Shown piece by piece: positions 15,587 to 24,028 of a DNA stretch of 27,609 bases. How positions within the stretch are numbered: the first letter of the stretch is position 1; every line of letters begins with the position of its first letter. The stretch is taken from the NCBI GenBank assembly GCA_001875365.1, contig MIYX01000003.1, positions 1-27,609 of the forward strand, read 5' to 3'. Origin of the DNA: Marine Group III euryarchaeote CG-Epi4. GTDB lineage: Archaea > Thermoplasmatota > Poseidoniia > MGIII > CG-Epi1. The notes under the pieces were generated by a model, which was not told the origin of the DNA, made no database searches, and was given only the letters and a program-made list of their open reading frames with translations. A program made the position numbers and the translations under genes.

Positions 15587-15826
15587 ATGAGCTTTATCAA
15601 CAGAGTATGGAAAACGCAACAGAGACTTGAAGAACGTTTCAAGAGAATTGGCAGAGGCCAATATGGTAGAGTTTTAAGATTGGCCCGTAAGCCGACTAAT
15701 GAAGAATTTGTAAAAAGCTCGTGGGTCGTTGGAATTGGAATCGGAATTGTTGGTTTAATTGGATTTATTGTATATTATTTGTGGCTTAAAGCTCCACCTA
15801 TTGTTGCAGACTTATTAGGAATTTAA
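15587..15826 (+). CDS. secE: Preprotein translocase subunit SecE/Sec61-gamma
   Basis: The small gamma subunit that clamps the SecY/Sec61 channel in the membrane. The 79-residue protein has a basic amphipathic N-terminal helix (RLEERFKRIGRGQYGRVLRLARKPTNEEF) broken by the conserved KPTxEEF turn, then one membrane helix (about 45-68). Its short length and position between ftsZ and spt5 match the archaeal gene. The ATG lies 4 bp after the ftsZ stop, and the spt5 start follows 2 bp after its own stop. Confidence 0.93.
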   Translation: MSFINRVWKTQQRLEERFKRIGRGQYGRVLRLARKPTNEEFVKSSWVVGIGIGIVGLIGFIVYYLWLKAPPIVADLLGI

Positions 15827-15828
15827 AA

Positions 15829-16383
15829 ATGGCAAAATTCGTTGAAGAAGAAAAAGAAACTGAAGAGGTTGCTAACGAACCTTCGTCCGATACCCAGATT
15901 TACACTATGAAATCTCAGATCGGACACGAGAGAACTGCTAGTGAAAGACTGGCTGATAGAGTACGAAGAAGTGGAGCACCAATTTATGCTATATTGGCAC
16001 CTCCAAAGCTTCGTGGCTTTATTTTTGTAGAAACCGATAGTCCTGAATCTTTGCGCGATAATCTGAAAGGATTAACACACGCACGTGGTATGGTTATGAA
16101 CAAAGGTGTAGGGTATGGTCGCTCTAAGCAACCTGATACTTTTGGCACTGTAACACTTGAAGAATTGACTCCGCACTTAACACCACCTCCTGCTGTAACA
16201 GGTATAGAGGAAGGAAATATTGTAGAAGTTATTGCTGGCCCTTTCAAAGGAGAGAAAGCCAGGGTTCAGCGTATCGATCAAGCCAAAGAAGAAGTTACTG
16301 TTGAGCTGTTTGAAGCAATGGTTCCTATTCCAATAACTGTTCGAGGAGATCACGTAAGAGTTCTAGAAAAAGAGGTAAATTAA
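15829..16383 (+). CDS. spt5: Transcription elongation factor Spt5 (archaeal NusG)
   Basis: It clamps RNA polymerase onto DNA with Spt4 to raise processivity. An acidic N-terminal extension of about 20 residues precedes the NGN domain (about 22-112, from QIYTMKSQIGHERTASERLA through KLRGFIFVE), then a KOW domain (about 123-182) with the hallmark EGNIVEVIAGPFKGEKARV. The 184-residue length is slightly long because of the acidic head. The stop and the rpl11 start overlap as TAATG, so L11 is translationally coupled. Spt4 is not in the window. Confidence 0.95.
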   Translation: MAKFVEEEKETEEVANEPSSDTQIYTMKSQIGHERTASERLADRVRRSGAPIYAILAPPKLRGFIFVETDSPESLRDNLKGLTHARGMVMNKGVGYGRSKQPDTFGTVTLEELTPHLTPPPAVTGIEEGNIVEVIAGPFKGEKARVQRIDQAKEEVTVELFEAMVPIPITVRGDHVRVLEKEVN

Positions 16384-16853
16384 TGGGCGAAACAATAGAA
16401 GCATTAGTAGACGCAGGCAAAGCATCCGCAGGACCTCCACTAGGTCCATCGTTAGGACCAACTGGTGTTAATGTAAAGGATGTCGTTGATGAAATCAATT
16501 CAAAAACTAAAGAAATGGCAGGAATGCAAGTCCCTGTTAAAATCAAAATAGATGACAAAAAAGGATTTACTATAGACATAGGAACACCTCCAGCTTCATC
16601 TTTGATAAAACAAGTATTAGGGATAGAGAAAGGATCTGGAGAAGCTGGTTCTGTAGTTGCTGCAGACATGACTCTTGATCAAGCAATTACTGTTGCTAAA
16701 CAGAAAGGACCTGGATTAACTGGTGGAGACATCAAAGCAATGACATCTGAAATTTTAGGAGTTGCAAAATCTATGGGGCTAAGCTGTGAAGGAAAAGATC
16801 CTAAAGAAATACAAGCTTCAATTAAATCTGGAAGTTTAGACGACCGATTTTAG
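16383..16853 (+). CDS. rpl11: Ribosomal protein L11 (uL11)
   Basis: It binds the GTPase-associated centre of large-subunit rRNA. The N-terminal domain shows the archaeal pattern ALVDAGKASAGPPLGPSLGP and MQVPVKIKIDDKKGF. The linker GTPPASSLIKQVLGIEKGSGEAG precedes the RNA-binding helical domain ending in EGKDPKEIQASIKSG. At 156 residues it is normal. It closes the ftsZ cluster. The genes that usually follow L11 in archaea (L1, L10, P1) are not here; instead the stop interlocks by four bases with convergent pyrI. Confidence 0.97.
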   Translation: MGETIEALVDAGKASAGPPLGPSLGPTGVNVKDVVDEINSKTKEMAGMQVPVKIKIDDKKGFTIDIGTPPASSLIKQVLGIEKGSGEAGSVVAADMTLDQAITVAKQKGPGLTGGDIKAMTSEILGVAKSMGLSCEGKDPKEIQASIKSGSLDDRF

Positions 16854-17308
16854 ATAAATTCTATATTATCTTCTGCAATTTTACGACCACAGTAAACACA
16901 CTGTATGCTCAAAGAACCGCCATTAATTATATTGAAAGTTGTTTTTGCTCCTCTCTCATTATTACTAATGCAGTTATCATTGGAACATATGGCCATATCT
17001 GATATTAATTCAGGCAATTCAGCTACATTCTTCTCTGCAACTACAAAGTTTCTTATTATATTTACTTGAGAACCTGGAGATAAAAGTGCTAATTTCTGAG
17101 ATTCTGATTCACTTAATTCTCTGTCTTCTATCTTGATTACATCTTTACTTGAATTTTTCTTACTAGGAACGTGCATCAGAAGCGTAATAGTAGTTCCCTT
17201 ATCGATCAAATCTAAGGCATCCAAAACTTTTCTACCTCTGCCTGCTTTTATGTGATCTATAACTGTACCGTTTCTTATTGGTTGAACTCTCATCAAATTA
17301 TCACTCAT
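16850..17308 (-). CDS. pyrI: Aspartate carbamoyltransferase regulatory chain
   Basis: The allosteric subunit of aspartate transcarbamoylase; it binds nucleotides and bridges catalytic trimers. The N-terminal allosteric domain starts MRVQPIRNGTVIDHI. The C-terminal zinc domain has four cysteines, C108, C113, C137 and C140, in the CxxxxC...CxxC arrangement of PyrI. At 152 residues it is full length. The ATG overlaps the pyrB stop (ATGA) and is preceded five bases upstream by a strong GGAGGT site (17314-17319). Its presence implies a PyrB6PyrI6-type feedback-regulated holoenzyme rather than a lone catalytic trimer. Confidence 0.96.
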   Translation of the reverse strand: MSDNLMRVQPIRNGTVIDHIKAGRGRKVLDALDLIDKGTTITLLMHVPSKKNSSKDVIKIEDRELSESESQKLALLSPGSQVNIIRNFVVAEKNVAELPELISDMAICSNDNCISNNERGAKTTFNIINGGSLSIQCVYCGRKIAEDNIEFI

Positions 17309-18213
17309 TTTTTACCTCCTATTAATTGCTCGAGAAGTGCCATTCTTACTGGAACTCCATTGAAAGCTTGACGGAAATAAGCTGCATGTTTCGTATCGTC
17401 TACATCGATTGATATCTCTGTAACTCTAGGAAGAGGATGTAATATTCTCATATCTGATTTTGCATTTTTTAATAACTCTGAATTTATAATGTAAGCACTT
17501 GCTACTTTCTTATATTCTTCTAAGTCCGGAAAACGTTCTTTTTGAATTCTTGTAACATACAATATATCTAAATCATTTAAAACATCTTCAATTGAATTGT
17601 ATGAAGACCATTCGCAAGACAAATCATCTGTAACATAACTAGGCATAGAAAGACTATCTGGTGAAATAAAGCTCAATTTATTATCAAATTTAGCTAAAGC
17701 ATGTGAAAGTGAATGTACCGTTCTTCCATAACGCAAATCCCCAAGCATACCTACGTTCAGTCCTTTTAATTTTTTCATTTCCTCATTAATTGTGAATAAA
17801 TCAAGCAAAGTCTGCGTCGGATGTTGGCCTGCGCCATCTCCTCCATTGATTAACGGAACTGCTGAATTTTCAGAAGCTAAACGTGCTGAACCTTCTTGAG
17901 GATGCCTCAAAACTACAGCATCTGCATAACCTGCAACCATCTTTATTCCGTCGACTAAAGTTTCACCTTTCAAATGAGAAGTAGCTGAAGGATCTGCGAA
18001 ACCAATACAAGTTCCTCCTAATCTTTGCATTGCAGTCTCAAAAGATAAACGAGTTCTAGTTGATGGTTCAAAAAAACATGTTGCCAATATTTTGCCGTCA
18101 AGACTCTTAGATTTCTTTTTACCTTTTGCAACAGGGACCAACTCTTTTGCACGTTTTAGAATTGATAAAATTTGCTTTTTGCTTAAATCTGAAATAGAAA
18201 CTACGTGCTTCAT
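17305..18213 (-). CDS. pyrB: Aspartate carbamoyltransferase catalytic chain
   Basis: It catalyses the first committed step of pyrimidine synthesis, carbamoyl phosphate plus L-aspartate giving N-carbamoyl-L-aspartate. The carbamoyl-phosphate loop FEPSTRTRLSFE (48-59), the Lys-containing loop SHLKGETL, GQHPTQTLLDL (H131), and the aspartate loop HPLPRV (259-264) are intact. At 302 residues it is the typical length. The ATG at 18213 has a TATA-like element about 25 bp upstream. It is coupled to pyrI by an ATGA overlap. No other pyrimidine genes are in the window. Confidence 0.97.
   Translation of the reverse strand: MKHVVSISDLSKKQILSILKRAKELVPVAKGKKKSKSLDGKILATCFFEPSTRTRLSFETAMQRLGGTCIGFADPSATSHLKGETLVDGIKMVAGYADAVVLRHPQEGSARLASENSAVPLINGGDGAGQHPTQTLLDLFTINEEMKKLKGLNVGMLGDLRYGRTVHSLSHALAKFDNKLSFISPDSLSMPSYVTDDLSCEWSSYNSIEDVLNDLDILYVTRIQKERFPDLEEYKKVASAYIINSELLKNAKSDMRILHPLPRVTEISIDVDDTKHAAYFRQAFNGVPVRMALLEQLIGGKK
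17314..17319 (-). promoter_or_regulatory. Strong Shine-Dalgarno site for pyrI inside the pyrB 3' end
   Basis: The minus strand reads GGAGGT, separated by five bases from the pyrI ATG. Strong sites of this kind are rare in this window, where unit heads look leaderless. It would secure equimolar PyrI synthesis within the pyrB-pyrI message. Confidence 0.6.
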
Positions 18214-18232
18214 AGAACTCCAAGGAAGGGGG

Positions 18233-18243
18233 CTTTTTAAATT
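18233..18243 (-). promoter_or_regulatory. TATA-like element of pyrBI
   Basis: The minus strand reads AATTTAAAAAG, centred about 25 bp before the pyrB ATG, predicting a leaderless start. It lies in the 41-bp gap downstream of the membrane-protein gene. Confidence 0.5.
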
Positions 18244-18254
18244 GGTAATAATAA

Positions 18255-19055
18255 TCAGGATTTCTCAAGATTTTTGAACAAAGATAGCATAAAAATAATT
18301 CTAACTCCTTCAAAAACTTTACCTAATGCAGTAAATATTGCATTAATAATTATGTAAGGGATACTATCTTCCTCGCCTGTCAACAATGCTACTTTACCTG
18401 CTATCAAATTTATTATAAATTCATTTAAAATAAACATTACTATCGAAATGCCTATTACATTTAGAAAAACTCTAACAAAGTTACCGCTAACTAAGTCTTT
18501 GCTGTAAATTAAAGCTGAAACTGCTCCTTTACCTCTGAGAACATAACTAAATTGCCAAAAAATAAAGTATGTACCTGCTAAAATGCCCGGAACAATTAGT
18601 AATACAGAACCAACTATAACTACTGAATAGTACAATATTGCTGTAATTACAAACATAGGAAGCATGGCTGTCCCATCTCTCATAGCTTGAACTGGAGGAA
18701 TTTTTTCCCCTCTAATCGATGATGCTATAACCCTAATTGTAGCAATCCAAGCTATACCTCCAATAATAGCGGCAATTAAAGCTAAAATTAATTCTCTAAT
18801 GAGCCAACTTAAGGAATCATCAATAATCACAACACCAGTGAGGTCCTCAGCAAGGTCAGGAATTAGAACTGACAAAAGTGGAACTAAGAATTCAACAACG
18901 AGGAAAACCGGTACTACTATAGTCGCTATAGCTGGTAAATGAAGTAAAAAGAATTTGAAAGATTCTCCCAACAATGAGAAGAATCCCTTGTCATTTGGTT
19001 TAAAAATTTCTACGGGTTTTTCTTCAGATTCAATTACCATGTCTTCATCTTCCAT
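18255..19055 (-). CDS. Polytopic membrane protein, GDPD-membrane-domain/DUF975-like
   Basis: A 266-residue integral membrane protein with an acidic N-terminus (MEDEDMVIESEE) and about six hydrophobic segments (near 37-65, 84-114, 130-173 as two, 193-220, 230-260). The centre, GSVLLIVPGILAGTYFIFW followed by SALIYSKDLVSGNF, matches the pattern shared by the membrane domain of glycerophosphodiester phosphodiesterases and the DUF975/YckC-like families. No catalytic domain is attached. Function is unknown; family members are often annotated as envelope or stress-related membrane proteins. A T-rich TATA-like stretch lies about 26 bp before the ATG. It is divergent from mutL. Confidence 0.7.
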   Translation of the reverse strand: MEDEDMVIESEEKPVEIFKPNDKGFFSLLGESFKFFLLHLPAIATIVVPVFLVVEFLVPLLSVLIPDLAEDLTGVVIIDDSLSWLIRELILALIAAIIGGIAWIATIRVIASSIRGEKIPPVQAMRDGTAMLPMFVITAILYYSVVIVGSVLLIVPGILAGTYFIFWQFSYVLRGKGAVSALIYSKDLVSGNFVRVFLNVIGISIVMFILNEFIINLIAGKVALLTGEEDSIPYIIINAIFTALGKVFEGVRIIFMLSLFKNLEKS

Positions 19056-19089
19056 AAAAGACTATAAACATCTGTGTTAAAAAATTAGA

Positions 19090-19124
19090 CTCTAAACAGC
19101 TAAATGAAAAAAAGTGTTTTAGAG
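19090..19124. promoter_or_regulatory. Imperfect inverted repeat in the membrane-protein/mutL divergent region
   Basis: CTCTAAACA (19090-19098) and TGTTTTAGAG (19115-19124) pair over nine bases with one bulged T across a 16-base spacer. It lies between two divergent starts, so an operator is possible. A chance AT-rich repeat is equally likely. Confidence 0.25.
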
Positions 19125-19149
19125 GGGGGACAATTGGGAGCTAACATTA

Positions 19150-20871
19150 ATGCCTGAAATCCAAATTTTAGATGAACACACAATTAATCAAATTGCCGCC
19201 GGTGAAGTAATTGAAAGACCTGCATCTGTCGTTAAAGAATTAGTTGAAAATTCTTTAGATGCTGGTGCTAAGAATATTTGGGTTAGAATTGAAGAAGGCG
19301 GAACTTCTCTCATTGTTGTTAGAGATGATGGAAAGGGTATGGATCGATTAGATGCCGAAAATGCATTTAAAAAACATGCTACATCAAAAATAAGAATATT
19401 TGATGATTTGCAGAATGTAAATACATCTGGCTTTCGTGGGGAAGCTTTGCCTTCAATTGCCTCAATCTCAAGACTAAGAATGTCGACCTGCACAAAAGAT
19501 GACAACATAGGAACTCGAATAACAATAGAAGGCGAAAATGAATTAGTTATTGAAGATTTAGCAACGCCTCAAGGAACTAAAATTGAAGTTGCTGACTTAT
19601 TTTTCAATACCCCCGTGAGATCAAAATATCTAAAAAGAGTCTCTACCGAACTTCAACATATTGTGAAGATAGTTACTATAGAAGCTATCAGAAGACCTGA
19701 TGTTTCTTTTACACTTACACACGGAGAGAGAAAGATAGTTGATGCTCCAGAATCTGATTTGAAAACAAGAATTGGTGTTCTTTTGGGAAATGATGCTGCT
19801 AAAGAATTAATTGAATTTAAAGGAGATAGTGAAGATTTCCAATTGAGAGGCTTCTTGACAAAACCAGCAATTTCACGTAAGACTACTTCAGGACTATACC
19901 TTCACATTAATGGACGGCCAGTACAAGCTCGAAATATTTGTTATTCAATTAAGGGTGCTTACGGTAGTTTGTTACATGACGGACATTTTCCACTAGGTGC
20001 TCTATTCATAGAAATTCCAAAAAATGATGTCGATGTAAATGTACACCCTGCAAAAACAATAGTCAGAATAGCTAAAGAAGAAATTGTTAGCAAAAAAATT
20101 AGAGTTGTAATTAACGAAACCTTAGCTGAACATGCATTAATTGCACACGTAGATTTGAGTGATACGAAAACATTCACTAGTATTGCCACTGCTAACGATA
20201 AGGTAAAACCAAGACAATTGAATAATGTTGATTCCTTCCAACAAGAATTTGAAGTTGATTTTCACCAAAATGATGTTCAAGAGACAAATATGCCTACAAT
20301 GCGCCCACTAGCACTTGTGGAAAATAAATACATAGTTGCCTTAGGTTTGGATGGAGTATTCATTATTGATTTTCATGCTGCTCACGAAAGAGTAATGTAT
20401 GAACGGTTAAAAGATCAAATGAGATTTAAAAGAATAGGAAGTCAAAATTTGTTGGCTCCAATTTCTCTAGAATTATCTAAAAGTGAAACAAATGCTTTCG
20501 AGAAAATGCTACCTGAAATAAATGAAATGGGATTTGAGGCCGAGAAGTTTGGCCCTTCTTCGTTTATGATACGTAGCGTGCCTGCATTATTGGCTGGATC
20601 CGAACCAGATCGAATAAGAGAAGCTATTGATGACGTTGTCGAAAGCGGTTCAATGAAGTCTGCTGAGGATAGACATCAACATATGATGTACACGGTAGCT
20701 TGTCATTCTGCACTTAGAGCTGGCGACAAGTTGTCAATGGCCCAGATGGAATTTGTAATAAGAGAAATGGAGTCTATTCCAAACCCTTATGCTTGTGTTC
20801 ATGGAAGACCTACAGTAATGACTATCACGCCCGATGAATTAGATAAAAAATTCAAGCGAAGCGGATTCTAA
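19150..20871 (+). CDS. mutL: DNA mismatch repair protein MutL (endonuclease-type)
   Basis: It couples mismatch recognition by MutS to strand incision. The N-terminal GHKL ATPase shows IAAGEVIERPASVVKELVENS, the Mg-binding ENSLDAGA, DDGKGM, HATSKI and GFRGEALPSI; the transducer domain follows, with a short linker. The C-terminal domain retains the incision motifs: D407FHAAHERVMYE418 (family DQHA(x)2E(x)4E, Q replaced by F), ACHSALRAG (C518) and C549VHGRP (P replaced by V). At 573 residues it is compact because of a short linker. The gene is patchy in archaea and is usually viewed as a bacterial acquisition. Upstream, GGGAG sits nine bases before the ATG, and no good TATA lies at the leaderless distance. 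MutS is not in the window. It is convergent with the RND gene, stops interlocked. Confidence 0.95.
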   Translation: MPEIQILDEHTINQIAAGEVIERPASVVKELVENSLDAGAKNIWVRIEEGGTSLIVVRDDGKGMDRLDAENAFKKHATSKIRIFDDLQNVNTSGFRGEALPSIASISRLRMSTCTKDDNIGTRITIEGENELVIEDLATPQGTKIEVADLFFNTPVRSKYLKRVSTELQHIVKIVTIEAIRRPDVSFTLTHGERKIVDAPESDLKTRIGVLLGNDAAKELIEFKGDSEDFQLRGFLTKPAISRKTTSGLYLHINGRPVQARNICYSIKGAYGSLLHDGHFPLGALFIEIPKNDVDVNVHPAKTIVRIAKEEIVSKKIRVVINETLAEHALIAHVDLSDTKTFTSIATANDKVKPRQLNNVDSFQQEFEVDFHQNDVQETNMPTMRPLALVENKYIVALGLDGVFIIDFHAAHERVMYERLKDQMRFKRIGSQNLLAPISLELSKSETNAFEKMLPEINEMGFEAEKFGPSSFMIRSVPALLAGSEPDRIREAIDDVVESGSMKSAEDRHQHMMYTVACHSALRAGDKLSMAQMEFVIREMESIPNPYACVHGRPTVMTITPDELDKKFKRSGF

Positions 20872-23474
20872 TTACTACTTGATTCTAAATTACCGAACTG
20901 GTATAGTAAGGCTGGAAGCATAATTACTGCAGCTACAAATGACAGGAAAATCATTACTGCCATAATTAGTCCGAAGGTAACAAACAGAGGCATAATTGAT
21001 AGTGCAAGAACCATAAAACCAATGAAATCAGTGAACGCTGACATTGCAACATTATTGCCTGTTTCATCTAAACTTTCCTCCATCCAGTCTTCTTGAGAAC
21101 CTGATGGGTTCTCAAATCGTGCTTCACGTACTCTTTGCACCATATGAATTGCATAATCTACCCCGAGACCTATTGCCAAACTAGATATCTGAACTGTGAC
21201 CAAATTTACTGGAGTATCAGATAATACCATCCCTCCTCTGAGCCACAGTGTTATTGCAATTACAGGAAGAATAGTAATCAAACTTAATCTTACATCCCTT
21301 AGAACTATAAGTACAATTACGAAAGCTAGAACAATCGCAACTACCAAGCTTTCTTGGAAACTATCTGTAATTTCTAGCATGTAGACATATCTTTCATAGC
21401 TCAAACCTGCGACTGTAACAGATACTCCATCAATTTCTTCTAAACCAGAAGCTGAATTTTCTAAATCTTCTTTTAAGTCCATCATAGAACCATAGATATC
21501 GTCTGGTCTTTCTACCTGAAACCAAGACCTAGCCATAGTTACGTTTCCATTTTCAATAAGATATAATTCTCTAGCCTCAGACGGTGAAATCCTAAAAGTA
21601 CCTTCTAGATTAACTGTACCATTTCTGTAAACATCATTTAGAACTTTAGAAATTTCATCATCTGATGTTGGGAAGCCAGTTTGAGGATCAACTGTTTCAG
21701 GAACATAACCCGTACCAGGAACATTAAGAGCTAAAAGTGATTGAGTACGTACAACATAAGGAATACTACCAAGCCAAGTTGCACTTGGGCTATATGTGGC
21801 AACATCTTGCTCCATATTGTCAATCTGCACTACGGTCTCATAACTGGCGAGATTCTCTCCTTCAATTAGATAGTAACCCGGCTCTCCGTTCTCGGTAAAG
21901 GTTGCTTGACCTAATGAGACGGTCTGAATGAACCTAGAATCATTGTCTGCATAATCTTTAACGTCAAATCTAGACTCTGGATTGCCAAGTACTAATGGCG
22001 ATAAGGCCACACTAATAATCAAGAAGATGACTAACATTGGCATTGATCTGCTCGCCATCAATGAAGATAATTTTTTGACGCTAAAAAATTGACCCATGGT
22101 AGATGCTTCAGAACTTGATTCTTTAGGAGGAATTATACTCCTAAGAACTGGAACAAAGACGCCCATTATGAGATAAGCTTGAATAATTCCCAATGGGCCT
22201 AATATTCCCCATTCGAATAAATCAGGAATTGCACTTAAGGTAGCTGTACCAAATGCAACTACAGTAGTAACTGTTGCTACACCTAGGGCGGGAAGAAGGG
22301 ACTTAATGGCTGCAAACGCACCAATAATACTAGCTTCTCTAGGGTGACTAGAAAATAGCGGATTTTCTAAAGTTAATCTACGCCACCTTGTAAGGCTGTG
22401 AATAACAAAATCCACACCTAAAGCCAGCATCAAAATAGGCAGCATTGCGGCCAATTGTGTTTGAGGGAAACCAAGCCAAAATGAATTAGCCGTCATACAT
22501 ACCATGACAAGGGCTAAACCTAAACCACTTACAAGAACATCAAGAACATTTCTAAAGTAAAAGGACAATAAAGCAACCATAAGGAAAAATGAAAGACCAA
22601 TAAGTGGAGCTGTCGAATTAATCTGGTCTTCAAGTTCTAATCCAAATGCTAAATATGAATAAAAGTTGACTTCTTCATCAGAATCTAATTCTTCTAGGTA
22701 GAATGCATCCACCTTTTGTTCCCAATATTCAAAATGCTCATAGTCACCTCTTTGCCTTGGGTAATCTGCATAGAGTCTCGAAGAATTAGCCTCGCCCACC
22801 ATCGAAAATCCTTTAGATTTCCACTCTGTACCTGGCTGAGCAATGAAAACACTAGCATTACCGAATTCATCCTTCGGTTTGACACATCCATCATCACCTA
22901 AAACACACAAATCTGGAGAAACAATATTCCTGTACGGAAACGACCCATCATCGGCTTTAAAATTAAAAAGAGAATTTAGAACAAAAGTTAAGTGTTCTTG
23001 ATCTGCACTTTCAAAGTTAGGACCTGCGTAACCAATTGCAGAGGTCAATGGCGTTTCATTATTCATTATAGAGCGAACGGTGTCTGCGATTCCCCAAATA
23101 GATGAGAATTCTTCTTGAGAGGTTTGCCAGTTGAATTTGGTGTCAAAATATTGACTAGTTGTATTATCTGCCCTAAGATTATCATTGCGTTCTACAGTCT
23201 CCCTGAAAACGTCCATTTTTAGAGTATTGTGATTTTCTGAATCTAGTGAGTTACCCATTACGATTTGGAAGATAAGCCAGTATTCCTCAGGCATATTCTC
23301 CTCAGCTCTGTCTGATGCTTTCCAAACGTCACTGTCGGGATAGGAAAATTCCTCTCTTTGACTCATTTCTCTTCCTAAATCTGGAGAAAAACCCGCTAAG
23401 ATGAAGATGAAAAAAGCAAAAAATGCAAACATTGAAAGCTGCCAACGTTTTAAGGATGAATATGCGCCACTCAT
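20868..23474 (-). CDS. RND-superfamily (MMPL-like) exporter
   Basis: An 868-residue membrane transporter with the duplicated RND plan: one helix (about 12-30), a large extracytoplasmic domain (about 31-285), five helices (about 286-450), a second single helix (about 470-492), a second outer domain (to about 690), and five more helices to the C-terminus. Each half carries the MMPL-type motif LGVDxxxH: D355 in LALGVDFVIHSLTRW and D773 in GLGVDYAIHMVQR, probable proton-relay acids. Such proteins export lipids, hydrophobic compounds or surface components by proton antiport; the substrate cannot be told here. A TATA-like element at 23494-23504 lies 25 bp before the ATG. No periplasmic adaptor gene is present, as expected for a single-membrane archaeon. 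Confidence 0.9.
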   Translation of the reverse strand: MSGAYSSLKRWQLSMFAFFAFFIFILAGFSPDLGREMSQREEFSYPDSDVWKASDRAEENMPEEYWLIFQIVMGNSLDSENHNTLKMDVFRETVERNDNLRADNTTSQYFDTKFNWQTSQEEFSSIWGIADTVRSIMNNETPLTSAIGYAGPNFESADQEHLTFVLNSLFNFKADDGSFPYRNIVSPDLCVLGDDGCVKPKDEFGNASVFIAQPGTEWKSKGFSMVGEANSSRLYADYPRQRGDYEHFEYWEQKVDAFYLEELDSDEEVNFYSYLAFGLELEDQINSTAPLIGLSFFLMVALLSFYFRNVLDVLVSGLGLALVMVCMTANSFWLGFPQTQLAAMLPILMLALGVDFVIHSLTRWRRLTLENPLFSSHPREASIIGAFAAIKSLLPALGVATVTTVVAFGTATLSAIPDLFEWGILGPLGIIQAYLIMGVFVPVLRSIIPPKESSSEASTMGQFFSVKKLSSLMASRSMPMLVIFLIISVALSPLVLGNPESRFDVKDYADNDSRFIQTVSLGQATFTENGEPGYYLIEGENLASYETVVQIDNMEQDVATYSPSATWLGSIPYVVRTQSLLALNVPGTGYVPETVDPQTGFPTSDDEISKVLNDVYRNGTVNLEGTFRISPSEARELYLIENGNVTMARSWFQVERPDDIYGSMMDLKEDLENSASGLEEIDGVSVTVAGLSYERYVYMLEITDSFQESLVVAIVLAFVIVLIVLRDVRLSLITILPVIAITLWLRGGMVLSDTPVNLVTVQISSLAIGLGVDYAIHMVQRVREARFENPSGSQEDWMEESLDETGNNVAMSAFTDFIGFMVLALSIMPLFVTFGLIMAVMIFLSFVAAVIMLPALLYQFGNLESSSN

Positions 23475-23493
23475 AACTAAATTTTGGTGCTCT

Positions 23494-23504
23494 GTTATTA
23501 AAGG
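23494..23504 (-). promoter_or_regulatory. TATA-like element of the RND exporter gene
   Basis: The minus strand reads CCTTTAATAAC, centred 25 bp from the ATG at 23474 and inside the 37-bp gap after the cupin gene. It predicts a leaderless transcript independent of the cupin. Confidence 0.45.
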
Positions 23505-23511
23505 TATTTAC

Positions 23512-24009
23512 CTAATGCTTAACCACTGGTACTAATTGAGATACGAAATGCTCATACTCTTCACCCAAATGGATGTAGCATCTAACCCAAGGATAAAATC
23601 TACCGTCTTGAGCCTTAATGAATCTCCAAACATGACCTTCACCTTCCAAGTCTTCTGCAAGTAGAATATCTCCTCTACGAATTACAACTTTATGCTCAGA
23701 ATCTTCTGAATTAACTCCACAACTTTTGAATTCCAAACAACCACTTAAAGATAGTACTAATTGTCTTCTAGGTGCCGTATGGGCTAATTTGGGACCTTCG
23801 CCTTCCACATTTTCTGGAACTGGAGTAACTGCAAATTGTGTTTTAACATCCCCTGAATTATCTCCCAAATTTTTGTTCACTAATAAAGATGAAAATAAAC
23901 CCACAGAACCTAAACCTGTCTTCGGTTCTATGGGAATTTGCATCTTAACAAATCTAGTGTGCCCACTACTGTCAGTATACATTCTGACCACTGGTATACC
24001 CTCTGTCAT
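23512..24009 (-). CDS. Cupin-fold protein
   Basis: A 165-residue soluble protein with a single cupin barrel. The first motif region is LAHTAPRRQLVLSLSGCLEF (H77, R81, R82, Q83), where cupins place metal ligands. The second is RRGDILLAEDLEGEGHVWRF (E119, H126), with the G-D-I-L-L strand turn typical of the fold. The HTAPRRQ...GDILLAED...GxGH pattern matches a subgroup of uncharacterised cupins found mostly in bacteria. The ligand and reaction are unknown. The start codon lies at the centre of a perfect inverted repeat (23999-24018), and a TATA-like element lies 24 bp upstream, so this gene looks individually regulated. Confidence 0.8.
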   Translation of the reverse strand: MTEGIPVVRMYTDSSGHTRFVKMQIPIEPKTGLGSVGLFSSLLVNKNLGDNSGDVKTQFAVTPVPENVEGEGPKLAHTAPRRQLVLSLSGCLEFKSCGVNSEDSEHKVVIRRGDILLAEDLEGEGHVWRFIKAQDGRFYPWVRCYIHLGEEYEHFVSQLVPVVKH

Positions 24010-24018
24010 AACAGAGGG
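23999..24018. promoter_or_regulatory. Perfect 8-bp inverted repeat centred on the cupin start codon
   Basis: CCCTCTGT (23999-24006) and ACAGAGGG (24011-24018) flank CATA, whose minus-strand reading TATG contains the cupin ATG. If the mRNA begins at the ATG, as the TATA position predicts, this is a DNA operator over the transcription start. If a longer leader exists, it is a hairpin that places AUG in the loop. Confidence 0.55.
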
Positions 24019-24028
24019 TTACCAACCA

